Assembly: GCF_004011805.1 (NCBI RefSeq)
Contig: NZ_RCHJ01000013.1
Span: 124,001-188,000 of the forward strand
Direction of reading: 5' to 3'
Source: Piscinibacter defluvii
Lineage (GTDB): Bacteria; Pseudomonadota; Gammaproteobacteria; Burkholderiales; Burkholderiaceae_C
Length of the DNA stretch: 64,000 nt
Shown: piece by piece, positions 30,740-39,784 of the stretch
Numbering within the stretch: position 1 is the first letter of the stretch
Layout: each line of letters begins with the position of its first letter
Program-made: the position numbers and the translations under genes
Notes under the pieces: generated by a model
What the model saw: only the letters and a program-made list of their open reading frames with translations
Told to the model about the DNA's origin: nothing
Databases searched by the model: none

Positions 30740-30750
30740 GGGTGTCTCCG

Positions 30751-31719
30751 TCAGAGGCTGAACGGCGCCCCCGCGTTGACGCGCAGGGTCTCGGAGGGCA
30801 GCTCGTCGAACATCAGCTTGTAGTGGCGCGTGAAGTGGCTCGCGCTGCTGAAGCCCAGCAGCGTGGCCACCTCGGTGATGGGCTGGTCGGCGCGCAGCTT
30901 GAGCGCACGGCGTGCCTCGTTCAGGCGCAGCGCCCGCAGGTAGGCCTGCGGCGTGGTGTGCATGAACTCCTCGAAGCAGTACTGCAGCGTGCGCCGGCTG
31001 GCGCAGGCGGCGTTGCAGATGTCGGGCACGCCGATGTCGTTGGCCAGGTTGGCGCGCATGAACTCGACCGCGCGCTTGACCACGCGCAGCCGCGTGTCGG
31101 CGCGGCGCGGGATGGACGAGGCCGCCTCGCCGCGGTCGCCGCGCATCGCCAGCACCACCGCCTGCGTCAGCGTGGCCGACAGCAGCGTGGATTCGTTGGC
31201 GTCCTGCGCCAGCGAGTCGATCTCGCGCTCGGCGCCGTCGCACACCGCCAGCAGCATGTGGCGGATCGCCGCGGCGACCTCCGGCGTCAGCTCCAGGTTG
31301 CGCTCGCGGCCGGCCTGCTCCAGCCACTCGATCTTGGACGGCGCCAGCGTGCCGGCCAGCGTATCGCGGTGCACCGACAGCCCGACGATGTCGAGTTCGC
31401 CGGCGGACACCAGGTCGTACTGCTCGCGGTCGGACAGCACCAGCAGCGACTCTCGCTCCAGCGGGCGGCCGGCGAACACCGAGCCGGGCTCCACGGCCAG
31501 CGGCACGGCGATCACGAGATGGTCCTTCGGCGGGACGATGTGCTCGGCCAGCGGGCGGTTGGTCGATTCGCGCAGCAGCACGCCCTGGTCCATCACCATC
31601 TGCCAGCACGATCCGCGGAAGCGCCCGCAGCCGAGCTGCTCGTAGGCCTGCTCCCAGTCGTTCAGGGCCTGGGCCTGGTCGTCGACATCGCGGGATTCGT
31701 GACGGTAGATCTGCGCCAT
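30751..31719 (-). CDS. AraC-family transcriptional regulator
   Basis: 322-residue regulator with a C-terminal double HTH of the AraC/XylS type at about residues 215-320 (VPDICNAACASRRTLQYCFEEF and the second helix region ITEVATLLGFSSASHFTRHYKLMF). The N-terminal about 200 residues form a sensing domain without an identifiable ligand site, similar to EutR-like regulators. ATG 31719 has AGGAG upstream. It sits inside the presumed aau operon, between the Ycf48-like gene and the acyl-CoA synthetase, so it is the natural candidate regulator of the whole run. Confidence 0.9.
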   Translation of the reverse strand: MAQIYRHESRDVDDQAQALNDWEQAYEQLGCGRFRGSCWQMVMDQGVLLRESTNRPLAEHIVPPKDHLVIAVPLAVEPGSVFAGRPLERESLLVLSDREQYDLVSAGELDIVGLSVHRDTLAGTLAPSKIEWLEQAGRERNLELTPEVAAAIRHMLLAVCDGAEREIDSLAQDANESTLLSATLTQAVVLAMRGDRGEAASSIPRRADTRLRVVKRAVEFMRANLANDIGVPDICNAACASRRTLQYCFEEFMHTTPQAYLRALRLNEARRALKLRADQPITEVATLLGFSSASHFTRHYKLMFDELPSETLRVNAGAPFSL

Positions 31720-31733
31720 GGGTACTCCTGGAG

Positions 31734-32687
31734 TCAGACGCGCGGGTCGACGAGCCGCATGCCGGCCTGGGTGGCCACCACCAGCGTGCCCGAGGGCAGG
31801 GCAGCGGCGGCGGTCAGTGTCGCCCGGTCGTCCAGGCGGCGGAAGCGGAGTTTCGCGAAGCCCGGCTCGGCGACGGCGAGCGTGCCGTCCACGCCCACCA
31901 GGGCGGCACGCCCCTCGGGCAAGGCCACCGCGGCGGTGAACGAACCGGCCTCGGGCACCGCCTGGTGGGCCCAGCTGCGCCCCTCGTCGCGGCTGGTCAC
32001 CAGGTTGCCGCGCATGCCGCAGGCCACCAGCAGCTCGCCCAGCGCGGTGCCGCCCCACAGCGAGCCGTGGTAGGGCGTCTTGACGGGCTGCCAGGCCTCC
32101 CCGGCCGTGCCCTGGCGCAGCACCAGGCCGCCCTCGGCGGCGATCAGCCAGGTGCCGGCGGCGGAGACGACGATGCGGTTCAGGTGGCGCTCGCCGGCTT
32201 CGCCGTCGACCAGCACGGCCGGCGCCCAGGTGGTGCCGCCGTCGCGTGTCTCGAGTGCGATGCCGAAGCCCCCCACCGCCAGGCCGCGGCCGCCGGGCTC
32301 GACGCGGATCGACAGCAGCACGTCGGGGCCGTCGGCCCGGCCGGCTGCCACCGACCAGGTCTCGCCGGCGTCGGCCGAGCGCAGGATCAGGCCGCCGTGG
32401 CCGGCGGCCCAGAGCGTCTTCACGTCGGCGGCGTGCACGCAGGTCAGCGTGGTGCGTGTGGGCACGTCCTTGGCCTGGCGCCAGGTCTGGCCCTGGTCGT
32501 CGGACAGCAGCACGTGACCGCGCTCGCCCACGGCCACCAGGCGCGTGCCGGCGGTGGTGACGTCGAGCAGCGTGCCGCGCAACGCGCCGGCGCGCGGGCG
32601 GGCCGGGCCGTCGGCGGTGTAAGGGGCGGCCTGCGCGACGCCGGCGGCGCCGGCGGCGAGGAGGAGGGCACGTCGCGTGAGGCTCAT
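31734..32687 (-). CDS. Ycf48-like exported beta-propeller protein
   Basis: 317-residue secreted protein with a twin-arginine-like signal (LTRRALLLAAGAAGVAQA) and repeated BNR/sialidase-type blades (SDDQGQTWRQ, SADAGETWSV, RDGGTTWAP, SRDEGRSWAH). This is the Ycf48 (photosystem II assembly factor-like) architecture, which in non-phototrophs is found with RND and DUF1302/DUF1329 genes. It begins one nucleotide after the RND gene ends. It is probably a periplasmic accessory of the RND protein. Confidence 0.86.
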   Translation of the reverse strand: MSLTRRALLLAAGAAGVAQAAPYTADGPARPRAGALRGTLLDVTTAGTRLVAVGERGHVLLSDDQGQTWRQAKDVPTRTTLTCVHAADVKTLWAAGHGGLILRSADAGETWSVAAGRADGPDVLLSIRVEPGGRGLAVGGFGIALETRDGGTTWAPAVLVDGEAGERHLNRIVVSAAGTWLIAAEGGLVLRQGTAGEAWQPVKTPYHGSLWGGTALGELLVACGMRGNLVTSRDEGRSWAHQAVPEAGSFTAAVALPEGRAALVGVDGTLAVAEPGFAKLRFRRLDDRATLTAAAALPSGTLVVATQAGMRLVDPRV

Positions 32688-32688
32688 T

Positions 32689-35049
32689 TCAATGGGCCAT
32701 GAAGGGGCGGTGCACGGGGCCGCGGCGCGGGATCAGCGTGTCCAGCGTGACGGCGAGCGCCGGCAGCACGGTGATCGCCATCAGCATGTTGAGCATGAAC
32801 ATGAAGGCCAGCAGCAGGCCCATGTCGGCCTGGAACTTGAGCGGCGAGAACACCCAGGTGGCCACGCCCACCGACAGCGTGATCGCGGTGAACACGGTGG
32901 CGATGCCGGTCTCGGCCAGTGCACGGCGGAACGCCGGCACGATCTCCAGGCCGTCGGCCAGGTAGAGCTGCAGCCGGTTGTAGATGTAGAACGCGTAGTC
33001 CACGCCGATGCCCACCGCCAGCACCATCACCGGCAGCGTGGCGACCGTCAGTCCGATGTCCAGCACCTTCATGAACCAGTAGCCGACGAAGGTGGCCAGG
33101 GTCAGCGGCAGGCAGCAGGCCACCACGGCACGCCAGTCGCGGTAGGTGAGGAACACCAGCACCACGATGGTCGCGTAGACGTACAGCATCATCGGCAGCT
33201 CGGTCGCCTCCAGCACCTCGTTGGTGGCGGCCTGCACCCCGGCGTTGCCGCTGGCCAGCCGCACGGTGACGCCCTCGAGCGAGTTCCGTGCCCGGAACTC
33301 CTTCACCGTGGCGACCACGCGCTTGATCGTGTCGGCCTTGTGGTCGGTCAGGAAGGCGTTGACGGGCAGCACGGTGCAGCGCGGGTCGTACAGGCCCGAG
33401 CCCTCGCCGACCAGGCCGATGAAGCTGGCCATCGAGCGCCGGTCGCGCGGCATGTCGCCCCACTTCGGGTTGCCTTCGTTGAAGCCGGCCGCGCCGAGCT
33501 TCACCAGTGCCGGCAGCGAGGCGGTGCCGATCACGCCCTCGGTGTTGGCCAGCTCCCAAGCGAGGTCGTCGATGAAGGACATCGTGGTGCGGTCGTAGCA
33601 GGCCTCGGCCGGCGTCTCGTGCACCACGGTCAGCACGTCCAGGCCGACCGAGAACTTCTCGGCGATCGCCACCGCGTCACGGTTGTAGCGCGCGCTGTCG
33701 CGCAGTTCGGGTGCGCCGGGCTGCACGTAGCCGACGTGGCGGTCGCGCGCACCCCAGACGGCCAGCCCGAACAGCACCGCCGCCACGGCGACGACGAGGC
33801 GCGCCGGCTGCGGCTCGGCCAGCCGCGCCAGAGCCACCACCGCCATCGAGCGCCGCTCGCGGATGCCCTGCAGGCGCTGCCCGTAGTCGGCCGGCAGCCG
33901 CACGTACGAGGCCACCACCGGCAGCATCACCAGGTTGGTGACGATCTTGTAGGCCACGCCCAGGGACGCCGTGATCGCCAGCTCGCGGATCATCGGGATC
34001 GGGATCAGCAGCAGCGTCGCGAAGCCGACGAAGGCCGTGACCAGCGCCATCGTGCCGGGCACCAACAGCGCGCCGAAGCTGTGCCGCGCGGCGTCGAACG
34101 GCGTGGTGCCGGCACCGATCTCGCGCACGATGGTGTTGATCTGCTGCACGCCGTGGCTGACGCCGATCGCGAACACCAGGAAGGGCACCAGGATCGCCAG
34201 CGGGTCCAGCCCGTAGCCGAGCAGTTGCAGCGAGGCGAACTGCCACACCAGCGAGACCAGCGAGCACACCAGCGCCGCCGCGGTGAAGGCCCAGGAGCGG
34301 CAGTACCACCAGACGGCCAGCGCCGTCAGCACGAAGGCCAGCGCGAAGAACACCACCACGCCCTGCGCGCCCTGCGCGATGTCGCTGATCTGCTTGGCGA
34401 AGCCGATGATGCGGATCTCGTGCGCGTCGTCCTCGAAGGCGGTGCGCAGCGCCTTCTCGATCTCGGGGCCGAGCGCGATGTAGTCGGTGGGTTGCTTGCT
34501 GCGCGGGTCGGCGTCGAGCAGGTCGGCGGTGACCATCGCGCCGGAGAAGTCGCTCGCGACGAGCGAGCCGACGTAGCCGCCCTGGACCACGTTGTCGCGG
34601 ATCTTCGCGACGGCCGCGGCGTCAAGCTTCTCGGGCGTGATGTCGCCGCCGATCACGTCGCGCGCCTCGTAACCCTCCTCGGTGACCTGCATCACGCGGG
34701 TGTTCGGCGTCCACAGCGACGAGACCGAGCGCCGGTCCACGCCGGGCAGGTACATCAGCGCCTGGGTGACCTCATTGAGCTTCTTCAGCGTGGCCGGCGA
34801 CCAGATGTCGCCCTGTTTCGCCTGCACCACGACGATCAGCCGGTTGGCGCCGAACAGCACGTCCTTGTACTTGACGAAGGTCTCGGTGTACTCGTGGCCC
34901 AGCGGCAGCTGCTTGCCGAAGCCCGCCGTCATGTGCAGCCGGGCGGCGAACACCGCCGCCGCCGCGGTGACCAGCGCGAGCAGCGCCAGCACCGCGGCGC
35001 GGTGGCCGAAGATCACGCGCTCGCAGGCGAGCACGAAGCGGGCGAGCAT
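32689..35049 (-). CDS. RND/MMPL-family transporter
   Basis: 786-residue inner-membrane RND-type (MMPL/HpnN-like) protein. The fold is a duplicated unit of one membrane helix, a large periplasmic domain and five helices, giving about twelve helices. The sterol-sensing-like stretches PFLVFAIGVSHGVQQIN and VMVLAVGIGVDYAFYIYNRL contain the conserved Gly/Asp residues of helix 4 in each half. Unlike tripartite pumps, no membrane-fusion protein or TolC gene is adjacent. In this gene set (DUF1329, DUF1302, RND, Ycf48) a role in moving hydrophobic compounds between membranes is likely, but the substrate is unknown. Confidence 0.9.
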   Translation of the reverse strand: MLARFVLACERVIFGHRAAVLALLALVTAAAAVFAARLHMTAGFGKQLPLGHEYTETFVKYKDVLFGANRLIVVVQAKQGDIWSPATLKKLNEVTQALMYLPGVDRRSVSSLWTPNTRVMQVTEEGYEARDVIGGDITPEKLDAAAVAKIRDNVVQGGYVGSLVASDFSGAMVTADLLDADPRSKQPTDYIALGPEIEKALRTAFEDDAHEIRIIGFAKQISDIAQGAQGVVVFFALAFVLTALAVWWYCRSWAFTAAALVCSLVSLVWQFASLQLLGYGLDPLAILVPFLVFAIGVSHGVQQINTIVREIGAGTTPFDAARHSFGALLVPGTMALVTAFVGFATLLLIPIPMIRELAITASLGVAYKIVTNLVMLPVVASYVRLPADYGQRLQGIRERRSMAVVALARLAEPQPARLVVAVAAVLFGLAVWGARDRHVGYVQPGAPELRDSARYNRDAVAIAEKFSVGLDVLTVVHETPAEACYDRTTMSFIDDLAWELANTEGVIGTASLPALVKLGAAGFNEGNPKWGDMPRDRRSMASFIGLVGEGSGLYDPRCTVLPVNAFLTDHKADTIKRVVATVKEFRARNSLEGVTVRLASGNAGVQAATNEVLEATELPMMLYVYATIVVLVFLTYRDWRAVVACCLPLTLATFVGYWFMKVLDIGLTVATLPVMVLAVGIGVDYAFYIYNRLQLYLADGLEIVPAFRRALAETGIATVFTAITLSVGVATWVFSPLKFQADMGLLLAFMFMLNMLMAITVLPALAVTLDTLIPRRGPVHRPFMAH

Positions 35050-35056
35050 GCGCGCG

Positions 35057-36850
35057 TCAGAAGCTGTACGAGACGCTCGCCGCGAGGTTGTCGCGGTCGC
35101 GGATGAGGTTCGAGAACCCGCCGCCGAAGAAGGTCGTGTAGCCCACCTGCGCCTTCCACACCGCGCTGTTGTCGAAGTTGAAGCCGACGAAGAGCGACTT
35201 GCGGCCCTTCACGAACGGCAGCGTGTTCGGCGAGATGCCGCTGACGTCGTGCGTGAACACCGTCACCTGCACCAGGTTCCAGTCGCTGCCCCAGACGCGC
35301 GGGTAGGACAGGTCGAACTCCATCGCGTAGCCCCAGGAGGTCTTGGTCGGGCTCTCGTAGGAGGGGAAGATCAGGTAGGGGATCTTGCCCAGTTGCAGGT
35401 CGGGGTAGTGCGTCACCGCCACCTCGGCCAGCAGCGTGCCCTCGGCTGCGCCAAGCGTGCGCACCAGTGCGCCGAGCGGCGAGTTGACCTCGGTGAAGTA
35501 CAGCGCCGTCAGGTGCGCCTGGACCTTCTTCTCCTCGACGTAGCCGCGCACGGTGATGCGGTCGCTGGCGCTGACCGTCTTGGTCGGCCCGGGGGTATCG
35601 GCGTCGAAGATGCTGTAGGCGCCGGCAAAGGGCACCGAGGGGTCGATCGCCACCGAGTCGCGCGGCCGGTACGACAGCTCGCCGCCCACCGCCACCGGGC
35701 CGAGCTTGGTGTTGAACGAGGCGCCGAACAGGTTCTTCTTCTTGCCGTACTCGTTGTAGTAGCCGATGTTGGCGGCGTTGTACTGGGCGAACGTCGGGTC
35801 GGTGAACAGCGTCGTGAACGGCAGCTTGTCGTGGTAGCGCTCGTAGTACAGCGCGAACTCGGTGTCGATGCTCTTCGGCTTGAAGCGCATCGCCAGGCCG
35901 AACTGGCCGCCCCGGGGCGGGCGCTTGTCGTCCTCGAACGGCACCACGTTCACCCCGTTCTGGATGCCGCTGCCGATGTCGCCGCAGGGCGTGGGCGCGG
36001 TGCACAGGCCGAAGGCGGTGAGCGACGAACTCGGGATGTAGGCCGGCCGCTGCCCGGCGCCCACCACGTCGGCGCCGGAGAAGAAGGTGCCCACCGGGTC
36101 GAAGCGGAAGGCGTTCCAGCGGAACTGGTAGTAGGCCTCGGCGCTCATCGTGTCGGTCACGCCGGTGTTCAGCGAGAGCATCGGCGCCGGACGCAGGATC
36201 TCCTTGACCTGCGTGCCGGGCGTGTGGATCTTGCGCAGGTCGAAGGCATTGATCTGGTTGATGCCGCCGAGGATGAAGATGTCCTCGCCCCACGAGAGCA
36301 CCTGGTTGCCCAGGCGCACCGTGGCGTTGCGGTCGCCGAACTTCAGGTCCTTCGACACCCAGGCATCCAGCAGCGTCACGTTGCGGGTGGCGATCTTCTT
36401 GGCTTCCTCCGACAGCGGCGTGCGCCGCGTGTCGCCGGCCTTGAAGTCTCCCACCCAGGTGCCGCGCACCAGGGCGCGCCAGCCGTCGGTGGTCTTCAGG
36501 CCGAACTCGTGCGTGCCCTTCAGCGCCGCGGAGACGATGTCCCAGCGGTCGTAGTTCAGGTTGCCGTCGTCGGCGTTCAGCACGTTGAAGTCGGGGTTGG
36601 CGGCGCCGTCGTTGCCGGGGCCGTTGAGCTGCGAGCCGAGCGCCGCACCGGTGGGCACGTTGCCTCCGTTGTCGTTGCCGATCGCCAGCTTGCTGCGGTT
36701 CTGCGTGCGCACCTGCAGGCCGAACGAGAGCGTCGAGCTGAAGTCGAGCTCGGTGCCGTTCTCGTTGACGCTGCGCACCGCCTGCGCCGGCAGCGCGGCC
36801 AGCAGCGCCGGCAAGGTCATGGCGGCCAGGGCCAGGGGGGTCATCTTCAT
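35057..36850 (-). CDS. DUF1302 outer-membrane-like protein
   Basis: 597-residue secreted protein with a clear signal peptide (LAAMTLPALLAALPAQA). It is rich in alternating beta-strand pattern and aromatic residues and ends in ...LAASVSYSF, with the C-terminal Phe typical of outer-membrane barrels. The N-terminal FSSTLSFGLQVRTQNRSKLA and the segment RLGNQVLSWGEDIFILGGIN are DUF1302 hallmarks. It is nearly always paired with DUF1329 and thought to be a porin-like protein for hydrophobic substrates. It ends seven nucleotides before the RND gene. Confidence 0.88.
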   Translation of the reverse strand: MKMTPLALAAMTLPALLAALPAQAVRSVNENGTELDFSSTLSFGLQVRTQNRSKLAIGNDNGGNVPTGAALGSQLNGPGNDGAANPDFNVLNADDGNLNYDRWDIVSAALKGTHEFGLKTTDGWRALVRGTWVGDFKAGDTRRTPLSEEAKKIATRNVTLLDAWVSKDLKFGDRNATVRLGNQVLSWGEDIFILGGINQINAFDLRKIHTPGTQVKEILRPAPMLSLNTGVTDTMSAEAYYQFRWNAFRFDPVGTFFSGADVVGAGQRPAYIPSSSLTAFGLCTAPTPCGDIGSGIQNGVNVVPFEDDKRPPRGGQFGLAMRFKPKSIDTEFALYYERYHDKLPFTTLFTDPTFAQYNAANIGYYNEYGKKKNLFGASFNTKLGPVAVGGELSYRPRDSVAIDPSVPFAGAYSIFDADTPGPTKTVSASDRITVRGYVEEKKVQAHLTALYFTEVNSPLGALVRTLGAAEGTLLAEVAVTHYPDLQLGKIPYLIFPSYESPTKTSWGYAMEFDLSYPRVWGSDWNLVQVTVFTHDVSGISPNTLPFVKGRKSLFVGFNFDNSAVWKAQVGYTTFFGGGFSNLIRDRDNLAASVSYSF

Positions 36851-36947
36851 GTCGTGGTCCTCCTGCCCTCGTTCAGCGCGAGCCCGCCCGGCGCAGCTCG
36901 TCCGGGTTGAAGCGCTTCATGTCGATGCGGCCCTCGCGGCCGGCGAG

Positions 36948-38246
36948 TCAGTCGACCTTGCCCTCCTGCGGCATGTTGTCGGCCATGTAGCGGCCGACGT
37001 TCAGGTCGTAGACGATGTAGCCCTGGTAGACGCAGGCCGGCAGTTCCCAGGCCACGTAGGGGTAGCTCTCCTGCACGCGCCACACCTTGCCCTGCGCGTC
37101 GTAGTTGTCCGCGGCCACCATCGCCCAGGTGTCCTCGTCGAGGTAGATCGTGCGCTTGGGGAACTGGTGGCGCTGGCCTTCCTTGACGGTGGCCTCGATC
37201 TTCCAGACGCGGTGCGCCTCGTAGCGGATCAGCTCGCGCTTCGGGTAGTCGGCGCCGAAGATGTCGACCAGCTTGGCGTCCTGGTTGTTGAAGCGGAAGG
37301 TGTTGTAGGGAACGATCAGTTCCTGCTTGCCCGCGAGCTTCCAGTCGTAGCGGTCGAGCCGGCCGCCGAACATCGGGTACTGGTCGACCGCGAGCAGGTT
37401 CTCGTAGCCGGGCACCGGGTTGTCGTAGGCGAAGGTCGGCGCGCGGCGCACGCGGCGCTGGCCGGGGAAGTACAGCCAGGCGTCGTTGTCCTTGGCCTGG
37501 TAGTAGTGGATCAGGATGATCTCGCCGGTGCGCGCCGCCGGCGTCACCACCTCGTTGAGCACCAGCCACTCGAGGCCGTCGCCCTCGTTCACCGGCTTGC
37601 CGGCCAGGTTGCCCAGCGGCGTGGCGGTGAGCTGGTCCTGCACCAGCGGCACGAACTTGCCGTCGCCGGGCGAGGAGAACACGGTCGAGTAGCGCTCGCT
37701 GCGGCCCTCGCCGACCCAGCGCATCTTGTAGTTCCACATCGCCTGCGTGCCGTTCTCCGGGATCGGGAAGGGCACGCCGCCGGTGACGCCGCCGCCGATG
37801 TCGATGCCGTTGGCGGCCAGCTTGGCGCTGGTGGCGTTCTTGCGCGTGTTGTCGTAGACGGGCTGCGGGTAGCCGCAGGAACGGCGCGTCGGGTAGACGT
37901 CCATGCGGTAGCCCTTGAGCTGCTTGAGCAGCGCGAGCTGGCCGTCGCTGAGCCGGTCCTTGTACTTGTCGGCGTTGCCGGCGTCGATGCTGTAGAGCGG
38001 CTTGTCGGCCGCGTAGGGGTCGGGCCGCGCCTGGCCGGGTTTCCAGCCGGCCGGGGCCTTCAGGTCGCCGCCGTTCCAGGCGGGGATCGAGCCGTCCTTG
38101 TTGGCGCCGCGTTCGGCGCCCATCGGCGTGAGGTCCTTGCCGAGCGCCTGGGCCTGGGCCTCGGTGGCTCCCAGCGCCGCCGTCGAAGCCAGCGCGCCCC
38201 CGGCCAGCAGCGCGACGGCCGCGGCCCCCCGTGTCCAACGATTCAT
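36948..38246 (-). CDS. DUF1329 exported protein, in-frame TGA near the end
   Basis: 432-residue periplasmic or outer-membrane-associated protein with a signal peptide (AAAVALLAGGALASTAALG). DUF1329 features include LGKDLTPMGAERGANKDGSI, GGVPFPIPENG, RRVRRAPTFAYDNPVPG and a LolA/LolB-like beta-rich body (RLDRYDWKLAGKQELIVPYN). The frame stops at TGA 36950-36948, but the same frame continues without interruption for 24 codons (LAGREGRIDMKRFNPDELRR and then AGSR) to a TGA at 36875-36873, just before the DUF1302 gene. This looks like the ancestral C-terminus cut off by one nonsense change (TGG or CGA to TGA). The truncated protein may still work; readthrough or a sequence error is possible. Confidence 0.85.
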   Translation of the reverse strand: MNRWTRGAAAVALLAGGALASTAALGATEAQAQALGKDLTPMGAERGANKDGSIPAWNGGDLKAPAGWKPGQARPDPYAADKPLYSIDAGNADKYKDRLSDGQLALLKQLKGYRMDVYPTRRSCGYPQPVYDNTRKNATSAKLAANGIDIGGGVTGGVPFPIPENGTQAMWNYKMRWVGEGRSERYSTVFSSPGDGKFVPLVQDQLTATPLGNLAGKPVNEGDGLEWLVLNEVVTPAARTGEIILIHYYQAKDNDAWLYFPGQRRVRRAPTFAYDNPVPGYENLLAVDQYPMFGGRLDRYDWKLAGKQELIVPYNTFRFNNQDAKLVDIFGADYPKRELIRYEAHRVWKIEATVKEGQRHQFPKRTIYLDEDTWAMVAADNYDAQGKVWRVQESYPYVAWELPACVYQGYIVYDLNVGRYMADNMPQEGKVD

Positions 38247-38296
38247 CGGTTCCCTCCTCGCGCCGTGGCGGCGCCTGTCCCTTGTCGTGAATGAAC

Positions 38297-38791
38297 TCAG
38301 TCGATCGTGATGCCGAGCGCTCGGGCGCGCTCCTGGATCTCCTTGCGGGCGCGGCCCACGTCCACCAGCGGTGCGGCGCGGGCGCGCGCCACCTCGGCGG
38401 CATCGAAGGGGCGGTGCTCGGGCGGCACCGAGTCGCGGGCGATCGTCGCCAGCACCCAGTTCGTGACCTCGGCCACCTGCGCGTCGCTCAGGCCCGAGCC
38501 CATCACGCCGGGCACGCTGATCACGAAGGCGCGGCCGCCCTCGACGCGCAGGAAGTCGCCCAGCCGGCGCATGTCGGGCACGTAGCCGAGCTTCGAGCCC
38601 GAGCCGTCCACGCCGTGGCAGCCGGCGCAGTGCAGCACGAAGTGCGAGCGCGGCTGGCTGACGCTGGCCACGGCCGGCGCGTCGGCGCGTGCCGGCACCT
38701 GGCGGCCGAGCGTGGTGTTGACGCCGCCGAGCGCACACGCCGCGGCCGGTGCCAGCGCGGCGAGCCAGAGCAGGGCGCGCGGCGCCTGCAT
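38297..38791 (-). CDS. c-type cytochrome (monohaem) 2 of the aau locus
   Basis: 164-residue exported cytochrome c with signal segment RALLWLAALAPAAACAL and one haem motif CAGCH (Cys55, Cys58, His59). The axial Met candidate is in ISVPGVMGSGLSD, near residue 97. The C-terminal extension (ARARAAPLVDVGRARKEIQ) is helical and charged. The start ATG overlaps the stop of the first cytochrome gene (TGATG). Likely periplasmic electron acceptor or carrier for the amine dehydrogenase next door. Confidence 0.88.
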   Translation of the reverse strand: MQAPRALLWLAALAPAAACALGGVNTTLGRQVPARADAPAVASVSQPRSHFVLHCAGCHGVDGSGSKLGYVPDMRRLGDFLRVEGGRAFVISVPGVMGSGLSDAQVAEVTNWVLATIARDSVPPEHRPFDAAEVARARAAPLVDVGRARKEIQERARALGITID

Positions 38792-39219
38792 CACGGCCCC
38801 AGCAGCTGCGTGCGCAGCGCGCGGGTCTGCGGCGGGCCGCCCGGCTTCTCGCGCGCGGCCTTCAGCTCCTCGGCGGTGTAGGCCGCCTCCGCACCCTGCA
38901 GCCTGCGCACATGGGTGGCCACGGCCGCCAGCGACGCATCGTCGAGCTGCGCCGCGAACGCGGGCATGCTGCCGGAGAAGGGCTGGCCGTTGACCTTGAT
39001 CGGGCCCGACAGGCCATGCGTCAGCACCGCGGCCAGGTAGCCGCGCTCGGCACCGAGCCGGGTCCAGTGCTCGCCCTTCAGCGACGGGGCCAGGCCCACG
39101 GTGCCGCTGCCGTCGGCCTGGTGACAGGGCGCGCAATGCTGGGCGAACAGTGCCGCGCCGTCCGGCGCCGCCTGTGCACCGGAGGCCAGCAGCGCGGCGA
39201 GGACGCACCGTGCCTTCAT
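38791..39219 (-). CDS. c-type cytochrome (monohaem) 1 of the aau locus
   Basis: 142-residue small class I cytochrome c with a cleavable signal (VLAALLASGAQA), haem motif CAPCH (Cys29, Cys32, His33) and axial Met85 in SGSMPAFAAQL. The C-terminal tail (AYTAEELKAAREKPGG) is hydrophilic. It follows aauA with a four-base overlap. A monohaem cytochrome gene is also found downstream of aauA in Alcaligenes faecalis, where azurin and cytochrome can accept electrons from the TTQ enzyme. Confidence 0.9.
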   Translation of the reverse strand: MKARCVLAALLASGAQAAPDGAALFAQHCAPCHQADGSGTVGLAPSLKGEHWTRLGAERGYLAAVLTHGLSGPIKVNGQPFSGSMPAFAAQLDDASLAAVATHVRRLQGAEAAYTAEELKAAREKPGGPPQTRALRTQLLGP

Positions 39220-39767
39220 GCCACCCCGACGATCACCGAGGTCGTGCAATGGAACATCGAGCTCGTGTTCGCCATGCACCAGTTGATGTCGTTGTGCACG
39301 CCGAGCCGGTAGCCGGGGCGCTCGCGCTCGTTGTTGTTGCACAGGCATTCGCCGCACGAGGCCTTGCCGCAGCAGTCGTTGTAGGACACGAGGTACTGGC
39401 GGCCGTCCTGCGGGTTCATGCAGGTGCCGACCCAGGACACCTTGGACGCCTCGGTGCCCGGCGGGCATTGCGTCAGCGAGCCGCCGCAGCAGGTGCACAG
39501 GTAGCCGTCGAAGGCGCAGTAGCGCCAGTACTCGCACTGGGTCGGGTCCTGGTTGGCAGCGAGCTTGCGGCCCTTGCCGCCGCCGTGTCCCGCCGCATGG
39601 GCGGAGCCGAACTGGCCGCTGCGGTCGAACGGCAGCATCGGCAGCAGCGCGCCGCCCACCAGCGCCACGCCGAGCCGCGTGACCAGGCTGCGCCGCCCGT
39701 GGCTGTGGGCCACGCGCCGCACGCTGCGCTCGGTGAGCCGGTCGATCAGGGAGAGGAGTCCGCGCAT
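39216..39767 (-). CDS. aauA: Aromatic amine dehydrogenase light (TTQ) subunit
   Basis: 183-residue precursor of the beta subunit that carries the tryptophan tryptophylquinone cofactor. The N-terminal GRRSLVTRLG plus hydrophobic stretch is a twin-arginine signal, as in MauA. The mature part is Cys-rich (14 cysteines). The two cofactor tryptophans are Trp112 (SKVSWVGTC) and Trp163 (NDINWCMA). The catalytic Asp131 is in YLVSYNDCCG, and the conserved end FHCTTSVIVG is present. Both the cofactor region and the C-terminus look like the aromatic (aralkyl) enzyme more than methylamine dehydrogenase. ATG 39767 has GGAG nine bases upstream. Confidence 0.93.
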   Translation of the reverse strand: MRGLLSLIDRLTERSVRRVAHSHGRRSLVTRLGVALVGGALLPMLPFDRSGQFGSAHAAGHGGGKGRKLAANQDPTQCEYWRYCAFDGYLCTCCGGSLTQCPPGTEASKVSWVGTCMNPQDGRQYLVSYNDCCGKASCGECLCNNNERERPGYRLGVHNDINWCMANTSSMFHCTTSVIVGVA

Positions 39768-39784
39768 GGTCGAGTGCTCCGGGG

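Noticed and set aside
32677-35106. About 800-codon frame opposite the RND gene
   Set aside because: Composition bias only; the minus-strand RND protein is complete with twelve helices.
38297-39219. The two cytochrome genes considered as a MauG-type dihaem enzyme
   Set aside because: Each protein has a single CxxCH and they are separate genes of 142 and 164 residues; MauG is a single chain of about 350-390 residues with two haem motifs.
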